Positions 23,442-32,802 of a stretch of 64,000 bases of DNA are shown here, in pieces. Numbering within the stretch: position 1 is the stretch's first letter; each line of letters starts with the position of its first letter. The DNA is from Sphingomonas sp. NFR04 (GTDB taxonomy: Bacteria; Pseudomonadota; Alphaproteobacteria; Sphingomonadales; Sphingomonadaceae). Below the pieces are notes generated by a model. The model worked only from the letters and a program-made list of their open reading frames with translations, did not search any database and was not told the origin of the DNA. Position numbers and translations under genes: made by a program. The stretch is taken from contig NZ_FORV01000001.1 of assembly GCF_900114095.1 (NCBI RefSeq), forward strand, positions 744,001 through 808,000, given 5' to 3'.

Positions 23442-24164
23442 ATGACGATCTTTTCGCCGATCGATGATCGCTCGCCGATCATCCTCACCGTCCCCGGCCT
23501 CGGCGGCTCCGGGCCGTCGCACTGGCAGACGCTGTGGGAGCAATCCCGCCCCGACACGCACCGAGTCGAACTCGGCATGTGGGATACACCGCATCGCAAC
23601 GCCTGGGTGACCAAGCTCGACCAGGCGATCCGGCAGGCGCAGGCGCCCGTGGTGCTCGCGGCGCATAGCCTGGGCTGTCTCGCCGTCGCCTGGTGGGCGG
23701 CGCTTGCCGGGCAGACCTTCGGCACCCCGGTTGCCGGCGCGCTGCTGGTCGCGCCCGCCGATGTCGACCGCGACTCGGCGCCGTCGGAACTGCATGCCTT
23801 CCGCCCGACGCCGGCGACTCTTCTGCCCTTCCCCAGCGTGGTGGTGGCGAGCAGCGATGATCCATGGATGTCGATCGAACGCTCCGAGGATCTGGCGCGC
23901 GGCTGGGGCAGCCTGTTCGTCAACGCCGGGCCGCAGGGCCATCTCAACGCCGCCAGCGGAATCGGCTGGTGGGAAGAAGGCCAGGCGCTGCTCGACCGGT
24001 TGCTCGATACCGCAGCCGAGCGCAGCGGATCGGTGCGCACCACCGCCGAAGCACGCTCGCTCCTCGCGGTGAACGCCACCGACGCGGCGCAGGTACATTA
24101 TCTCGGAAGCCGCTCAGCCAACGCCGCACAAAACACGATCAAATCGACGCAAGCACGCTGGTAA
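23442..24164 (+). CDS. RBBP9/YdeN-family alpha/beta hydrolase
   Basis: A 240-residue serine hydrolase-like protein. The segment LTVPGLGGSGPSHWQTLWE begins the fold; the nucleophile lies in LAAHSLGCLAVAWW; the acid is in ASSDDPWMSIERS and the His in GPQGHLNAASG. The substrate is unknown. The last 55 residues or so extend beyond the usual family end and look unstructured. AAGGAGAGG lies just upstream of the ATG. It is monocistronic. Confidence 0.87.
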   Translation: MTIFSPIDDRSPIILTVPGLGGSGPSHWQTLWEQSRPDTHRVELGMWDTPHRNAWVTKLDQAIRQAQAPVVLAAHSLGCLAVAWWAALAGQTFGTPVAGALLVAPADVDRDSAPSELHAFRPTPATLLPFPSVVVASSDDPWMSIERSEDLARGWGSLFVNAGPQGHLNAASGIGWWEEGQALLDRLLDTAAERSGSVRTTAEARSLLAVNATDAAQVHYLGSRSANAAQNTIKSTQARW

Positions 24165-24293
24165 AAGCAGGGAGGATAACCTATAATAATCAGCATGGGC
24201 ATGGTCGGGTGACGTACCCTAGAGCGTCATCCGGCCTACCCTGCCGACACGGCCTCCACTTGCTCAACGCGTCGTACGATTTGGTAAAGTGCA

Positions 24294-24310
24294 GTTGCAG
24301 TTATTGCAAC
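24294..24310. promoter_or_regulatory. Inverted repeat GTTGCA-GTTAT-TGCAAC in the gap before merC
   Basis: This palindrome is the only clear structure in the 297-base gap between the hydrolase and the MerC gene. It resembles Fur-superfamily sites of alphaproteobacteria (TGCAA-type half-sites). A Fur/Zur-like regulator is encoded at 24911. The distance to merC (about 150 bases) is large, so the assignment is tentative. I see nothing else in the gap. Confidence 0.4.
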
Positions 24311-24461
24311 GCATATGGCCATCTCTGCGCGTCCTCGATCCTTCTTCGATAACGGCCGTCGCGGCACCGAGGTTGCTACCGTAGCCAGCACACGCGCGCC
24401 TTCCGCGATCCATCACGAAATTGCGCCATGATATATTGTACCGCCGCGAAGGCGGGTCTAT

Positions 24462-24857
24462 ATGGCGCCCATGTCGTTGAGCACCCCTCTAGCCCGCTGG
24501 TGGGCGGGCCTGGATGGCGCTTTCGATCGCATTGCGATCGGGATCAGCGGCTTGTGCCTGATTCATTGCATCGCGACGACGGTGCTGCTGACGCTCGTGT
24601 CGACCGCGGGCGGTCTGCTCAACCCGCACATCCATGAATATGGCCTGGTGCTGGCGATCGGCTTCGGCATCTATGCGCTGGGCCGGGGCATCGTCCATCA
24701 TGGCTATATGGCGCCCGCTGCGGTGGGCGCGTTCGGACTCGGCATCATGGGCGGCGCGCTGAGCCTGCCGCATGGCGGGTTCGAGACCTTCTGGACGCTG
24801 GTCGGCGTGTCGCTGGTCGCGCTCGGCCACGACCTCAATCGCCGCGCCACCTATTGA
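24462..24857 (+). CDS. MerC-domain membrane protein
   Basis: A 131-residue protein with four predicted membrane helices and the metal-binding pair in GLCLIHCIATTVLLTL (CLIHC). MerC proteins import or bind mercury and other soft metals. Outside mer operons the domain is common in alphaproteobacteria beside a Fur-like regulator, which suggests zinc or other metal transport. The start may be 24462 or the ATG at 24471. It lies 53 bases upstream of the Zur-like gene. Confidence 0.86.
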   Translation: MAPMSLSTPLARWWAGLDGAFDRIAIGISGLCLIHCIATTVLLTLVSTAGGLLNPHIHEYGLVLAIGFGIYALGRGIVHHGYMAPAAVGAFGLGIMGGALSLPHGGFETFWTLVGVSLVALGHDLNRRATY

Positions 24858-24910
24858 ACCCGTATTGGCCGCTGCTTGCCGCAGCGCCCCGCAACGCCTA
24901 AATCTTCTGC

Positions 24911-25369
24911 ATGTCCGCGCACAATCATCACGAGCACCACGGGGCCGATCTCACCAAGGCGGCCCGCACCCGGCTGGAAGAGGCCGGCGAGCAGTGGACG
25001 GCGATGCGCGAGCGCGTATTCGAGGCGCTGGCCGGGTTCGAAAAGCCCGCCTCGGCCTATGACATCGCCGAGGCGGTGTCGAAGGCCGAGGGGCGCCGTG
25101 TGGCCGCCAACAGCGTCTATCGCATCCTCGACCTGTTCGTCGGTTCCAATCTGGCGCGGCGGGTGGAAAGCGCGAACGCCTATGTCGCCAATGCGCACCC
25201 GGAATGCCTGCACGACTGCATCTTCCTGGTGTGCGACAGCTGCGGCCAGACCACCCATATCGACGACGATTCGATCACCAAGAACGTACGGTCCGCCGCG
25301 CAGCACGCCGGGTTTTCGCCGGTCCGCCCGGTGATCGAGGTGCGCGGCAAGTGCGGCAAGTGCGACTGA
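24911..25369 (+). CDS. Fur-family regulator, Zur-like
   Basis: A 152-residue winged-helix metalloregulator. A His-rich N-terminus (SAHNHHEHHGAD) precedes the DNA-binding domain (YDIAEAVSKAEGRRVAANSV, VYRILDLFVGSNLARRVES). The C-terminal part has two CxxC zinc-type motifs, VCDSCGQ and GKCGKCD, plus HDCIFLVC, as in Zur. It probably represses zinc-uptake genes, including its upstream MerC neighbour (inference). Confidence 0.88.
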   Translation: MSAHNHHEHHGADLTKAARTRLEEAGEQWTAMRERVFEALAGFEKPASAYDIAEAVSKAEGRRVAANSVYRILDLFVGSNLARRVESANAYVANAHPECLHDCIFLVCDSCGQTTHIDDDSITKNVRSAAQHAGFSPVRPVIEVRGKCGKCD

Positions 25370-25420
25370 CCTGCCCAACAGACCGTTCGACTTGAGACTA
25401 ACGTTGCGCTAACAAAGCCC

Positions 25421-27346
25421 ATGGCTGACCTACCCAAGACGCCGCTGCTCGACACGGTCGACACGCCGCAGGACCTCCGGAAGCTCGCCCCCGCCCAGCT
25501 TCGCCAGCTGGCCGACGAGCTCCGCGCCGAAACCATCAGTGCGGTGGGCTCCACCGGCGGACATCTCGGCTCCGGCCTGGGCGTCGTCGAGCTGACGGTG
25601 GCGATTCACTATGTGTTCAACACCCCCGACGACCGGCTGATCTGGGACGTCGGGCACCAATGCTACCCGCACAAGATCCTCACCGGCCGCCGCGACCGGA
25701 TTCGCACGATCCGCCAGGGCGGCGGCCTCTCCGGCTTCACAAAGCGCAGCGAGAGCGAGTACGATCCGTTCGGCGCGGCGCACTCGTCGACCTCGATCTC
25801 GGCGGCGCTGGGTTTCGCGATCGCCAACAAGCTGAACGAGGCGCCGGGCAAGGCGATCGCTGTGATCGGCGACGGCGCGATGAGCGCGGGCATGGCCTAT
25901 GAGGCGATGAACAACGCCGAGGCGGCCGGCAACCGGCTGGTGGTAATCCTCAACGACAACGACATGTCGATTGCGCCGCCGGTGGGCGGGCTTTCGGCCT
26001 ATCTGGCGCGGCTGATCTCCTCGTCCGAATATCTGGGCCTGCGTGAGCTGGCCAAGCGCTTCACCCGCAAGCTCTCGCGCCGCCTTACCGTCGCGGCCGG
26101 CAAGGCGGAGGAATTCGCCCGCGGCATGGCGACCGGCGGCACGCTGTTCGAGGAACTGGGCTTCTATTATGTCGGCCCGATCGACGGCCATAATCTCGAG
26201 CACCTGATCCCGGTGCTGGAGAATGTGCGCGACAGCGAGCAGGGCCCGATCCTGATCCATGTCGTGACCAAGAAGGGCAAAGGCTATGCCCCGGCCGAAG
26301 CGGCGGCGGACAAATATCACGGCGTCCAGAAGTTCGACGTGATCACCGGCGCCCAGGCCAAGGCGCCCCCGGGCCCGCCGGCCTATACCAAGGTCTTCGC
26401 CGATGCGCTGCTCGCCGAGGCGGAGCGCGACCCCGCCGTCTGCGCGATCACCGCGGCGATGCCCTCGGGCACCGGTCTCGACAAGTTCCAGGCGACCTTC
26501 CCCGATCGGACCTTCGACGTCGGCATCGCCGAGCAGCACGCAGTCACCTTCGCTGCGGGCCTCGCGGCGCAGGGGATGCGGCCGTTCTGCGCGATCTACT
26601 CGACCTTCCTGCAGCGCGCCTATGACCAGGTGGTCCACGACGTCGCGATCCAGAACCTGCCGGTCCGCTTCGCGATCGACCGCGCCGGGCTGGTCGGCGC
26701 GGACGGCGCGACCCATGCCGGCAGCTTCGACGTGACCTATCTCGCCAGCCTGCCGAATTTCGTGGTGATGGCGGCAGCGGACGAAGTCGAGCTCGTCCAT
26801 ATGACCCACACCGCCGCGCTGCACGACAGCGGCCCGATCGCGCTGCGCTATCCGCGCGGCAACGGCGTCGGGCTGGAACTTCCCAAGGTTCCGGAGCGGC
26901 TGGAGATCGGCAAGGGTCGTGTGGTCCGCGAGGGCAAGAAGGTGGCGATCCTGTCGCTCGGCACGCGCCTCGCGGAGGCGCTCAAGGCCGCCGACACGCT
27001 CGAGGCCAAGGGGCTTTCGACGACGGTCGCCGACCTGCGCTTCGCCAAGCCGCTCGACGAGGACCTGATCCGCCGCCTGCTGACTACGCATGAAGTGGCG
27101 GTGACGATCGAGGAAGGCGCAATCGGCGGTCTCGGCGCGCATGTGCTGACGCTGGCGAGCGACACCGGGCTGATCGACGCCGGCCTCAAGCTGCGCACCA
27201 TGCGCCTGCCGGACGCGTTCCAGGACCAGGACAAGCCCGAAAAGCAGTATGACGAAGCCGGGCTCAACGCCGCCAACATCGTCGACACGGTACTGAAGGC
27301 GCTCCGCTACAACGAAGCCGAGCTGGCCGACGGCGTGCGGGCGTAA
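25421..27346 (+). CDS. dxs: 1-deoxy-D-xylulose-5-phosphate synthase
   Basis: A 641-residue thiamine diphosphate enzyme that condenses pyruvate and glyceraldehyde-3-phosphate, the first step of the MEP isoprenoid route that feeds quinones and carotenoids. Motifs are the ThDP site [19 protein letters not shown] and [15 protein letters not shown], then the transketolase Pyr domain with [16 protein letters not shown]. It is full length. A family C repeat follows its stop. Confidence 0.97.
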   Translation: MADLPKTPLLDTVDTPQDLRKLAPAQLRQLADELRAETISAVGSTGGHLGSGLGVVELTVAIHYVFNTPDDRLIWDVGHQCYPHKILTGRRDRIRTIRQGGGLSGFTKRSESEYDPFGAAHSSTSISAALGFAIANKLNEAPGKAIAVIGDGAMSAGMAYEAMNNAEAAGNRLVVILNDNDMSIAPPVGGLSAYLARLISSSEYLGLRELAKRFTRKLSRRLTVAAGKAEEFARGMATGGTLFEELGFYYVGPIDGHNLEHLIPVLENVRDSEQGPILIHVVTKKGKGYAPAEAAADKYHGVQKFDVITGAQAKAPPGPPAYTKVFADALLAEAERDPAVCAITAAMPSGTGLDKFQATFPDRTFDVGIAEQHAVTFAAGLAAQGMRPFCAIYSTFLQRAYDQVVHDVAIQNLPVRFAIDRAGLVGADGATHAGSFDVTYLASLPNFVVMAAADEVELVHMTHTAALHDSGPIALRYPRGNGVGLELPKVPERLEIGKGRVVREGKKVAILSLGTRLAEALKAADTLEAKGLSTTVADLRFAKPLDEDLIRRLLTTHEVAVTIEEGAIGGLGAHVLTLASDTGLIDAGLKLRTMRLPDAFQDQDKPEKQYDEAGLNAANIVDTVLKALRYNEAELADGVRA

Positions 27347-27357
27347 GGGATTCCGTA

Positions 27358-27486
27358 TCCTCCCCCGCCAGGGGGAGGGGGACCATGCGAAGCATGGTGG
27401 AGGGGGAGGTAGCACGACGGCCCGAGAGGTTCTGGCATCCTCCCCCTCCGTCGCCGTCGGCGCCACCTCCCCCTGGCGGGGGAGGA
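27358..27486. repeat. Dispersed palindromic repeat, family C, copy 1
   Basis: A 129-bp element with ends TCCTCCCCCGCCAGGGGGAG and TCCCCCTGGCGGGGGAGGA that are inverted copies. Internal hairpins include ACCATGCGAAGCATGGT and CCGTCGCCGTCGG. A second, diverged copy lies at 58744-58886. It ends within 25 bases of the operator-like repeats upstream of the next gene. Confidence 0.88.
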
Positions 27487-27510
27487 AACACTTGCATCCT
27501 TGAACCTCCT

Positions 27511-27538
27511 ACATGCACATGCCATGTACATGCACATG
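27511..27538. promoter_or_regulatory. Tandem ACATGCACATG repeats over the start of the ribbon-helix-helix gene
   Basis: The 11-base unit ACATGCACATG occurs at 27511-27521 and 27528-27538, separated by CCATGT, so CATG appears five times in 27 bases. The second unit contains the start codon at 27536. Tandem short repeats at the start of a ribbon-helix-helix gene are typical of autoregulatory operators of that fold (inference). Confidence 0.55.
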
Positions 27539-27907
27539 GCTACGCAGCTTCCCCAGACTCGCTCCAGCCGTGTCGTCGTGCTGGTATCGCCCGAGGAAAA
27601 GCGGCGCATTTCCGCCAATGCGGAAGCCGCAGACATGACGGTGAGCGACTTCATGCGGACCGCCGCTGAACGCTATACCGAACCGACCGATGCCGAGATG
27701 GCGCTGATGCGCGATCTGCTCGCCCAGCTCGAACAGGCCAACGCCCGCACGGACGAGGCCTTCGCGCAGCTCGAAGCCGCGCGCACCGCCGCCACCGCCT
27801 TCGACGAGGAGGCCTATCGCGCCGAGGTCCGCGAGCAACTGCTGGCCGATTCCACGATCGACTGGGATGCGCTGTCCACCGCCCTCTCCGGCTGGGCGCG
27901 CCAGTGA
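27536..27907 (+). CDS. Small ribbon-helix-helix DNA-binding-like protein
   Basis: A 123-residue protein. Residues 8-45 (RSSRVVVLVSPEEKRRISAN, then MTVSDFMRTAAERY) match a ribbon-helix-helix fold as in antitoxins and MobC-like proteins. Residues 50-95 form a coiled coil. Three in-frame ATGs (27524, 27530, 27536) lie inside the tandem repeat; there is no clear ribosome-binding site, so the message may be leaderless. The next gene overlaps by GTGA. It may regulate itself; no recognisable toxin is present. Confidence 0.65.
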   Translation: MATQLPQTRSSRVVVLVSPEEKRRISANAEAADMTVSDFMRTAAERYTEPTDAEMALMRDLLAQLEQANARTDEAFAQLEAARTAATAFDEEAYRAEVREQLLADSTIDWDALSTALSGWARQ

Positions 27908-28128
27908 GCTTCTGGACCGATGCACTGCGCGCCCTCCAGCAGGTCGCGCTGCTCCAGCACAAGGTCGAGCAGGCGCTGACCACTGCCGAGGAGGCCCGCC
28001 GCCACTCGATCGAGACGCGCGAGCGGGTGATCCGCCTGGAGACGCTGATCGACATCGCGATGAAGCGCCAGCCGGCACCCCCGCCCGCGCCGCCCGCGCT
28101 TCCCGAAAGTCCACCTGCCGGCAGCTAG
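27904..28128 (+). CDS. Small coiled-coil protein of unknown function
   Basis: A 74-residue protein starting with GTG inside the end of the ribbon-helix-helix gene (GTGA overlap). Residues 1-55 are amphipathic and helical (LQQVALLQHKVEQALTTAEE, RVIRLETLIDIAMK); residues 56-74 are proline-rich. The overlap implies coupled translation and possibly a complex with the upstream protein. I recognise no family. Confidence 0.6.
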   Translation: MSFWTDALRALQQVALLQHKVEQALTTAEEARRHSIETRERVIRLETLIDIAMKRQPAPPPAPPALPESPPAGS

Positions 28129-28170
28129 CGCCCGCTTCCCCGAGCGCGTACATCGCGGTACGTGCTGAAA

Positions 28171-29199
28171 ATGACCATCCTCCCCCTCACCGCCCGCCCC
28201 AGAGCGCTCGCGCACTGGCTGTTCGTCGTCGCCGCGATGATCGTCGCGATGGTCGTGGTCGGGGGTATTACCCGGCTTACCGAATCGGGCCTGTCGATTA
28301 CCGAGTGGAAGCCGATCTCCGGCATCATTCCGCCGCTCAACGACGCGCAGTGGCAGGCCGAGTTCGATCACTACAAGCGGATCGGCCAATATGAGCAGCT
28401 CAACCAGGGCATGACGCTGGCCGGGTTCAAGTCGATCTTCTTCTGGGAATATATCCACCGCCTGCTCGGTCGGCTGATCGGCATGGTGTTCGCGCTGCCG
28501 CTGCTGTGGTTCTGGATCCGCAAGCAGATCCCGCAGGGCTATGGCTGGCGGCTGGTCGCGCTGCTCGCGCTGGGCGGGCTGCAGGGCGCGTTCGGCTGGT
28601 GGATGGTGAAGTCGGGCCTCAACCACACCCGCACCTCGGTGAGCCATTTCTGGCTGGCGACGCACCTGATGACCGCGCTGTTCACGCTGGGCGGCATCGT
28701 CTGGACGATGCTCGACCTGCGCGCGCTCGCCGCCAACCATGCCGAGCGCCCCGCTCGGCTGACCGGCCTCGGCGCGGGCGTGCTGGTGCTGCTGGCGATC
28801 CAGCTCTTCTACGGCGCGCTGGTAGCAGGGCTCGATGCCGGCTTGGTGACGAACCAGTGGCCGCTGATGAACGACCGCCTCTTCCCCGGCGTCAGCCAGA
28901 TCGGCGAGAGCCCGCTGCATGCCGCGCTGTACGATCCGGCGATCGTCCACTTCATCCATCGCTGGTGGGCCTGGGTGGTCGTCGCAGGGCTGATTGTTCT
29001 CGCCCGCAAGGCCAAGGCCGCCGGCGATCGCCGCGCCTCGATCGCGATCCACTCCGCATTCGGCATCCAGATCCTGCTCGGCATCGCCACGGTGATGACC
29101 GGTGTAAGCCTCCATGTCGCCGCCACCCACCAGCTGGTCGGCGCGCTGCTGGTGTGCGCCACCGTCTGGGGCGTCCACGCCGTCGGCCGGGCGCGGTGA
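28171..29199 (+). CDS. ctaA: Heme A synthase (COX15/CtaA family)
   Basis: A 342-residue membrane protein with eight predicted helices that oxidises the C8 methyl of heme O to make heme A for cytochrome oxidase. Signature segments are GGITRLTESGLSITEWKPIS, FFWEYIHRLLGRLIG, VSHFWLATHLMTAL and VHFIHRWWAWVVV, with the paired His ligands. A GTG at 28162 is an alternative start. Its stop overlaps the cutA start. Confidence 0.95.
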   Translation: MTILPLTARPRALAHWLFVVAAMIVAMVVVGGITRLTESGLSITEWKPISGIIPPLNDAQWQAEFDHYKRIGQYEQLNQGMTLAGFKSIFFWEYIHRLLGRLIGMVFALPLLWFWIRKQIPQGYGWRLVALLALGGLQGAFGWWMVKSGLNHTRTSVSHFWLATHLMTALFTLGGIVWTMLDLRALAANHAERPARLTGLGAGVLVLLAIQLFYGALVAGLDAGLVTNQWPLMNDRLFPGVSQIGESPLHAALYDPAIVHFIHRWWAWVVVAGLIVLARKAKAAGDRRASIAIHSAFGIQILLGIATVMTGVSLHVAATHQLVGALLVCATVWGVHAVGRAR

Positions 29200-29510
29200 G
29201 CGACACCGCGCTGCTGTACGTCACCTTCGCCAGCCGCGCCGATGCCGAGCGGGTGGCGGAGACGGTGCTGGCGGAGCGGCTGGCGGCCTGCGTCAACATC
29301 CTCGCTCCCTGCACCTCGATCTATCGCTGGCAGGGTGGCATCGAGCGCGGCGAGGAAGTGCCCGCGCTGTTCAAGACCCGCCCTGCCCTGGCGCTGCGCC
29401 TGCGCGAGCGGATCGCCGCGATCCATGGCTATGACCTGCCGGTGATCGAGCAATGGCCGGTCGAAGCGGGCAATGCCGTCACCCGCTGGATCGCCGAAGA
29501 GACCCGCTGA
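29196..29510 (+). CDS. cutA: Divalent cation tolerance protein CutA
   Basis: A 104-residue protein of the CutA1 family, which forms trimers and is linked to copper and divalent metal tolerance. Motifs are [39 protein letters not shown] and [14 protein letters not shown]. It starts at a GTG that overlaps the ctaA stop by four bases. Confidence 0.93.
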   Translation: MSDTALLYVTFASRADAERVAETVLAERLAACVNILAPCTSIYRWQGGIERGEEVPALFKTRPALALRLRERIAAIHGYDLPVIEQWPVEAGNAVTRWIAEETR

Positions 29511-29646
29511 ACCGACAGGTATTATTTTACCCGTCAGCAAACCCACGCATTTCTTGACTTTCAGGGCCCAAATCGTCAGAGGGGCATCAATCGCGCTGCC
29601 GGCAACGGTGGCGCGAATGCATTTCCTACGCGAAAGGTCACAGGCC

Positions 29647-30126
29647 ATGAAGGCGCTGATGAAGACCACCAAGTCGGCCAAGCCGGCCGAGGTGGAGAAG
29701 AAGTGGCACATCGTCGACGCCGAAGGGCTCGTCGTCGGTCGTGCAGCGGTGGTGATCGCGAACGTCCTGCGCGGCAAGCACAAGACCAGCTTTACCCCGC
29801 ACGTCGACTGCGGTGACAATGTCATCGTGATCAACGCGGACAAGATCCGTTTCACCGGCAAGAAGCTCGGCCAGAAGGTGTACTACAAGCACACCGGCTA
29901 TGCGGGCGGCATCAAGGGCATCACCGCCGCCAAGGTTCTCGAAGGCCGCTTCCCGGAGCGCGTTCTGGAGAAGGCCGTGGAGCGCATGATCCCGCGCGGT
30001 CCGCTCGGCCGCCAGCAGATGCGCAACCTGCGCATCTTCGCCGGTTCGGAGCATCCGCATGAAGCCCAGAACCCCGAGGTTCTCGACATCGCCGGCATGA
30101 GCCGCAAGAACAAGGTGGGTGCATAA
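29647..30126 (+). CDS. rplM: 50S ribosomal protein L13
   Basis: A 159-residue large-subunit protein. [20 protein letters not shown] at the N-terminus and [20 protein letters not shown] near the C-terminus are diagnostic. It is followed immediately by rpsI, the universal pair, with a one-base overlap. The 136-base upstream gap has a TTGACT hexamer near 29553, but I cannot place a convincing -10 box. Confidence 0.98.
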   Translation: MKALMKTTKSAKPAEVEKKWHIVDAEGLVVGRAAVVIANVLRGKHKTSFTPHVDCGDNVIVINADKIRFTGKKLGQKVYYKHTGYAGGIKGITAAKVLEGRFPERVLEKAVERMIPRGPLGRQQMRNLRIFAGSEHPHEAQNPEVLDIAGMSRKNKVGA

Positions 30127-30692
30127 TGTCTGACAACCGCCAGTCGCTTTCCGACCTGGGTGCAGCGCTCGGCCAGCCCGCCGCCGCGCCGACCGAAGGC
30201 CAGCCCGCCGCTCCGGCTGCCGCCGCTGCCGAGGCCTATCTGGCCGGCGAAATCGCCGAGCCGGCTGCCCCGACCATGCCGCTGCGCGCGCAGGAGCTGG
30301 ACCAGTATGGCCGCGCCTATGCCACCGGCCGTCGTAAGGACGCCGTTGCCCGCGTTTGGCTGAAGCCCGGCACCGGCAAGATCACGATCAACGGTCGTGA
30401 CCAGGAAGTCTATTTCGCGCGTCCGACGCTGCGTCTCGTCATCAACCAGCCGTTCGGTGTCGCCGAGCGTGAGGGCCAGTATGACGTGATCTGCACCGTC
30501 AAGGGCGGCGGTCTCTCGGGCCAGGCCGGTGCGGTCAAGCACGGCATCTCGCAGGCGCTGACCAAGTATGAGCCGGTGCTGCGCGCCCCGGTGAAGAAGG
30601 CCGGCTTCCTGACCCGCGACAGCCGCGCCGTCGAGCGTAAGAAGTACGGCAAGGCGAAGGCCCGTCGTAGCTTCCAGTTCTCGAAGCGCTAA
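30126..30692 (+). CDS. rpsI: 30S ribosomal protein S9 with an N-terminal extension
   Basis: A 188-residue S9. The conserved core begins around residue 65 ([20 protein letters not shown]) and ends with the basic tail [17 protein letters not shown]. The first 60 residues or so are an Ala/Pro/Glu-rich low-complexity extension ([19 protein letters not shown]) absent from E. coli S9 but usual in sphingomonads as I recall them. A terminator follows. Confidence 0.97.
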   Translation: MSDNRQSLSDLGAALGQPAAAPTEGQPAAPAAAAAEAYLAGEIAEPAAPTMPLRAQELDQYGRAYATGRRKDAVARVWLKPGTGKITINGRDQEVYFARPTLRLVINQPFGVAEREGQYDVICTVKGGGLSGQAGAVKHGISQALTKYEPVLRAPVKKAGFLTRDSRAVERKKYGKAKARRSFQFSKR

Positions 30693-30717
30693 GCGTCTCG
30701 GCTTCGGCCAGGAACAA

Positions 30718-30746
30718 GGGGCGGTCCGGCAACGGGCCGCCCTTTT
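30718..30746 (+). terminator. Rho-independent terminator after rplM-rpsI
   Basis: GGGCGGTCCG-GCAA-CGGGCCGCCC forms a ten-pair stem with one G-T wobble, followed by TTTTT. It ends the ribosomal protein operon. Confidence 0.88.
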
Positions 30747-30952
30747 TCGTGCGTGGCGTTCCCGCGCTCGCAGCGGAGAGCCCGCAACCCTACCCGAATT
30801 GGTGCAACGCACCCGTCACGCGCCGCGGCAAGATGCCGCCTCCGCTGCCGACGCAGCTTGGACGCGACATCGCCACGTCGCGAAATGCTTTTCGGATGCA
30901 GCGGTTCCCGCCTAGCCGCCGCTGAACCGCAACGGCCGACCGCATCGATTCT

Positions 30953-30970
30953 CGATACGGCACCGTATCG
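30953..30970. promoter_or_regulatory. Perfect inverted repeat CGATACGG-CA-CCGTATCG
   Basis: An eight-base perfect inverted repeat with a two-base spacer, in the 355-base gap between the rpsI terminator and the DUF1800 gene, about 130 bases upstream of its start. It may be an operator. Nothing else definite is visible in the gap. Confidence 0.45.
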
Positions 30971-31101
30971 TTCCCCAGAAACGCTGTTTTCTTCATGATG
31001 TTGCAGACTATCCCACTCTGGGACAGGTCTTTCTTAAAAAACCGCTACCCCGTACAGCTTGGGTGCAACGCGGCAAAACCTGCGGGCGGGGATTTTCAGA
31101 C

Positions 31102-32790
31102 ATGCGACGGATATGGACGGCGGCTGCGCTTGGCGCGGCGGGCCTGCTGTCGGCTTGCGACGGCAGCAGCGACAACATCAACCTGGCGGACAGCCGGATG
31201 ACCAGCGGGCTGGTCGACCTGTCGGCGGCCAATGCCGGCCTTTCGCCGGCACAATCCCAGGTGACCGACGGCATCCGCCTGGCGCGCCAGACGACCTTCG
31301 GCCCCACGCCGCAGGTGCTGGAACAGATCTCGAAGCTGGGCACCGACGGCTGGCTCGACCAGCAGTTCGCCGCGCGCGGCAGCACCTATGCCGATCTCGC
31401 GGTCGCGCGGCGGATCGATTACTGCAAGGACGTTCCCTGCAATCGCCGCTATTTCAGCCGTACGACGGTGGCGATGCGCTTCTATGCGAACGCCGTCTCG
31501 GCACCGGACCAGCTGCGCCAGCGCGTGGCATTCGCACTGTCGCAGATGATCGTCGCATCCGAGCAGGAGGTGCGCTCCGCGGCAGGAATCGCGGCGTTCA
31601 ACCAGCTGTTCCTCGACAACGCCTTCGGCAATTACCGCACGCTGCTCAAGGCGGTGACGCTCAACCCCTATATGGGCCGCTATCTGAACATGGCGGGGAG
31701 CAACAAGACCGCCCCGTCCGAGAATTACGCGCGCGAAATGCTCCAGCTGTTCTCGATGGGCCCGAACATGCTCAACCAGAACGGCTCGCCGCGTCGGGAT
31801 GCCACCGGCGGCACCGTGCCGAATTACGGGCCCGACGATATTCGCGGCGTCGCCCGCGCGCTGACCGGCTGGGACCGCGCACGGATCGGCAATGCCGCGA
31901 TCACCAACCAGCTGGCCGGCGACGACGTCAAGCAGATGATCCCGGTGCCCGATCGCTATGATGCGGGCGAGAAGCAGTTCCTCGGCACCCGCGTGCCGGC
32001 CGGGGCCAGCCAGGAGGCGAGCGTCGATGCGGTGGTGGACGCCGCGTTCAACCATCCCTCCACCGCGCCCTTCGTGTCGCGCCACCTGATCGTCCATCTG
32101 GTGACCGCCAACCCCAGCCCCAACTATATCGGCCGGGTGGCGGCGGTGTTCGCCAACAACGGCCAGGGTATCCGCGGCGACCTGAAGGCGGTGGTTCGCG
32201 CGGTCCTCACCGATCCGGAAGCGCGCACCGCCCCCCGCAACGATCGCGGCAAGCTGAAGGAGCCGGTGCTGGCGATGGTATCGCTCGCCCGCGCGATCGG
32301 CATGACGACCGACGGCTTCGCGTTTGCGATGCGCGACACCAGCCTTGGCCAGCCGGTGATGAACGCGCCCTCGGTGTTCAACTTCTATCCCATCGACTAT
32401 CCGCTGCAGGGTAGCGCGACGCTCTACAACCCGGCGTCGAAGCTGCTCAACAGCAGCACGGTGCTGCGCCTCCACAACATGATGTACGAGTGGACGGTGC
32501 GCAGCGACGTCGCAACCGCCGAATTCAAGGCACCCACCGGGTTTGGCGCCGCTTCCGGCACGCGGTCCGCATGGGCGACCTGGGCGTCGTTCGGAGACAA
32601 TGTCGACGCCATGGTCGCAGGCGTGGATGTGTTATTGCTAGGCAATAGCATTACACCCGCACAGCGGGCTGCACTGCGCACCGCCGCGCTCGCCATTAAT
32701 GACAAGAACTCGCAAGTCCGCGCCCGCAAGCGCGCGCAGATGCTGGTTTACATCGCTGCCACCAGCCCGCAATTCCTGGTCGACCGGTAA
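31102..32790 (+). CDS. DUF1800 family lipoprotein
   Basis: A 562-residue protein with a lipoprotein signal (MRRIWTAAALGAAGLLSACD; Cys at the lipobox). DUF1800 motifs are LARQTTFGPTPQVLEQISKL near the N-terminus, RQRVAFALSQMIVASEQEV, NYAREMLQLFSMG and a central GVARALTGW. The function is unknown. Genes of this family are commonly followed by a DUF1501 gene, as here (12 bases downstream), so the two probably work together at the envelope. The ATG at 31102 is chosen because it gives the lipoprotein signal. Confidence 0.88.
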   Translation: MRRIWTAAALGAAGLLSACDGSSDNINLADSRMTSGLVDLSAANAGLSPAQSQVTDGIRLARQTTFGPTPQVLEQISKLGTDGWLDQQFAARGSTYADLAVARRIDYCKDVPCNRRYFSRTTVAMRFYANAVSAPDQLRQRVAFALSQMIVASEQEVRSAAGIAAFNQLFLDNAFGNYRTLLKAVTLNPYMGRYLNMAGSNKTAPSENYAREMLQLFSMGPNMLNQNGSPRRDATGGTVPNYGPDDIRGVARALTGWDRARIGNAAITNQLAGDDVKQMIPVPDRYDAGEKQFLGTRVPAGASQEASVDAVVDAAFNHPSTAPFVSRHLIVHLVTANPSPNYIGRVAAVFANNGQGIRGDLKAVVRAVLTDPEARTAPRNDRGKLKEPVLAMVSLARAIGMTTDGFAFAMRDTSLGQPVMNAPSVFNFYPIDYPLQGSATLYNPASKLLNSSTVLRLHNMMYEWTVRSDVATAEFKAPTGFGAASGTRSAWATWASFGDNVDAMVAGVDVLLLGNSITPAQRAALRTAALAINDKNSQVRARKRAQMLVYIAATSPQFLVDR

Positions 32791-32802
32791 GGAACCGATC
32801 CG

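Noticed and set aside
25430..27466. A 678-codon minus-strand frame across dxs.
   Set aside because: The plus strand is unmistakably dxs; the antisense frame has no domain and includes the repeat downstream.
27358..27538. The repeat plus tandem CATG units as a possible CRISPR array.
   Set aside because: Only two 11-base units with a 6-base spacer exist; no regular repeat-spacer pattern and no cas genes are present.
29511..29646. A ribosomal-protein autoregulatory leader upstream of rplM.
   Set aside because: No L13-type hairpin could be drawn with confidence; only a lone TTGACT hexamer is seen.
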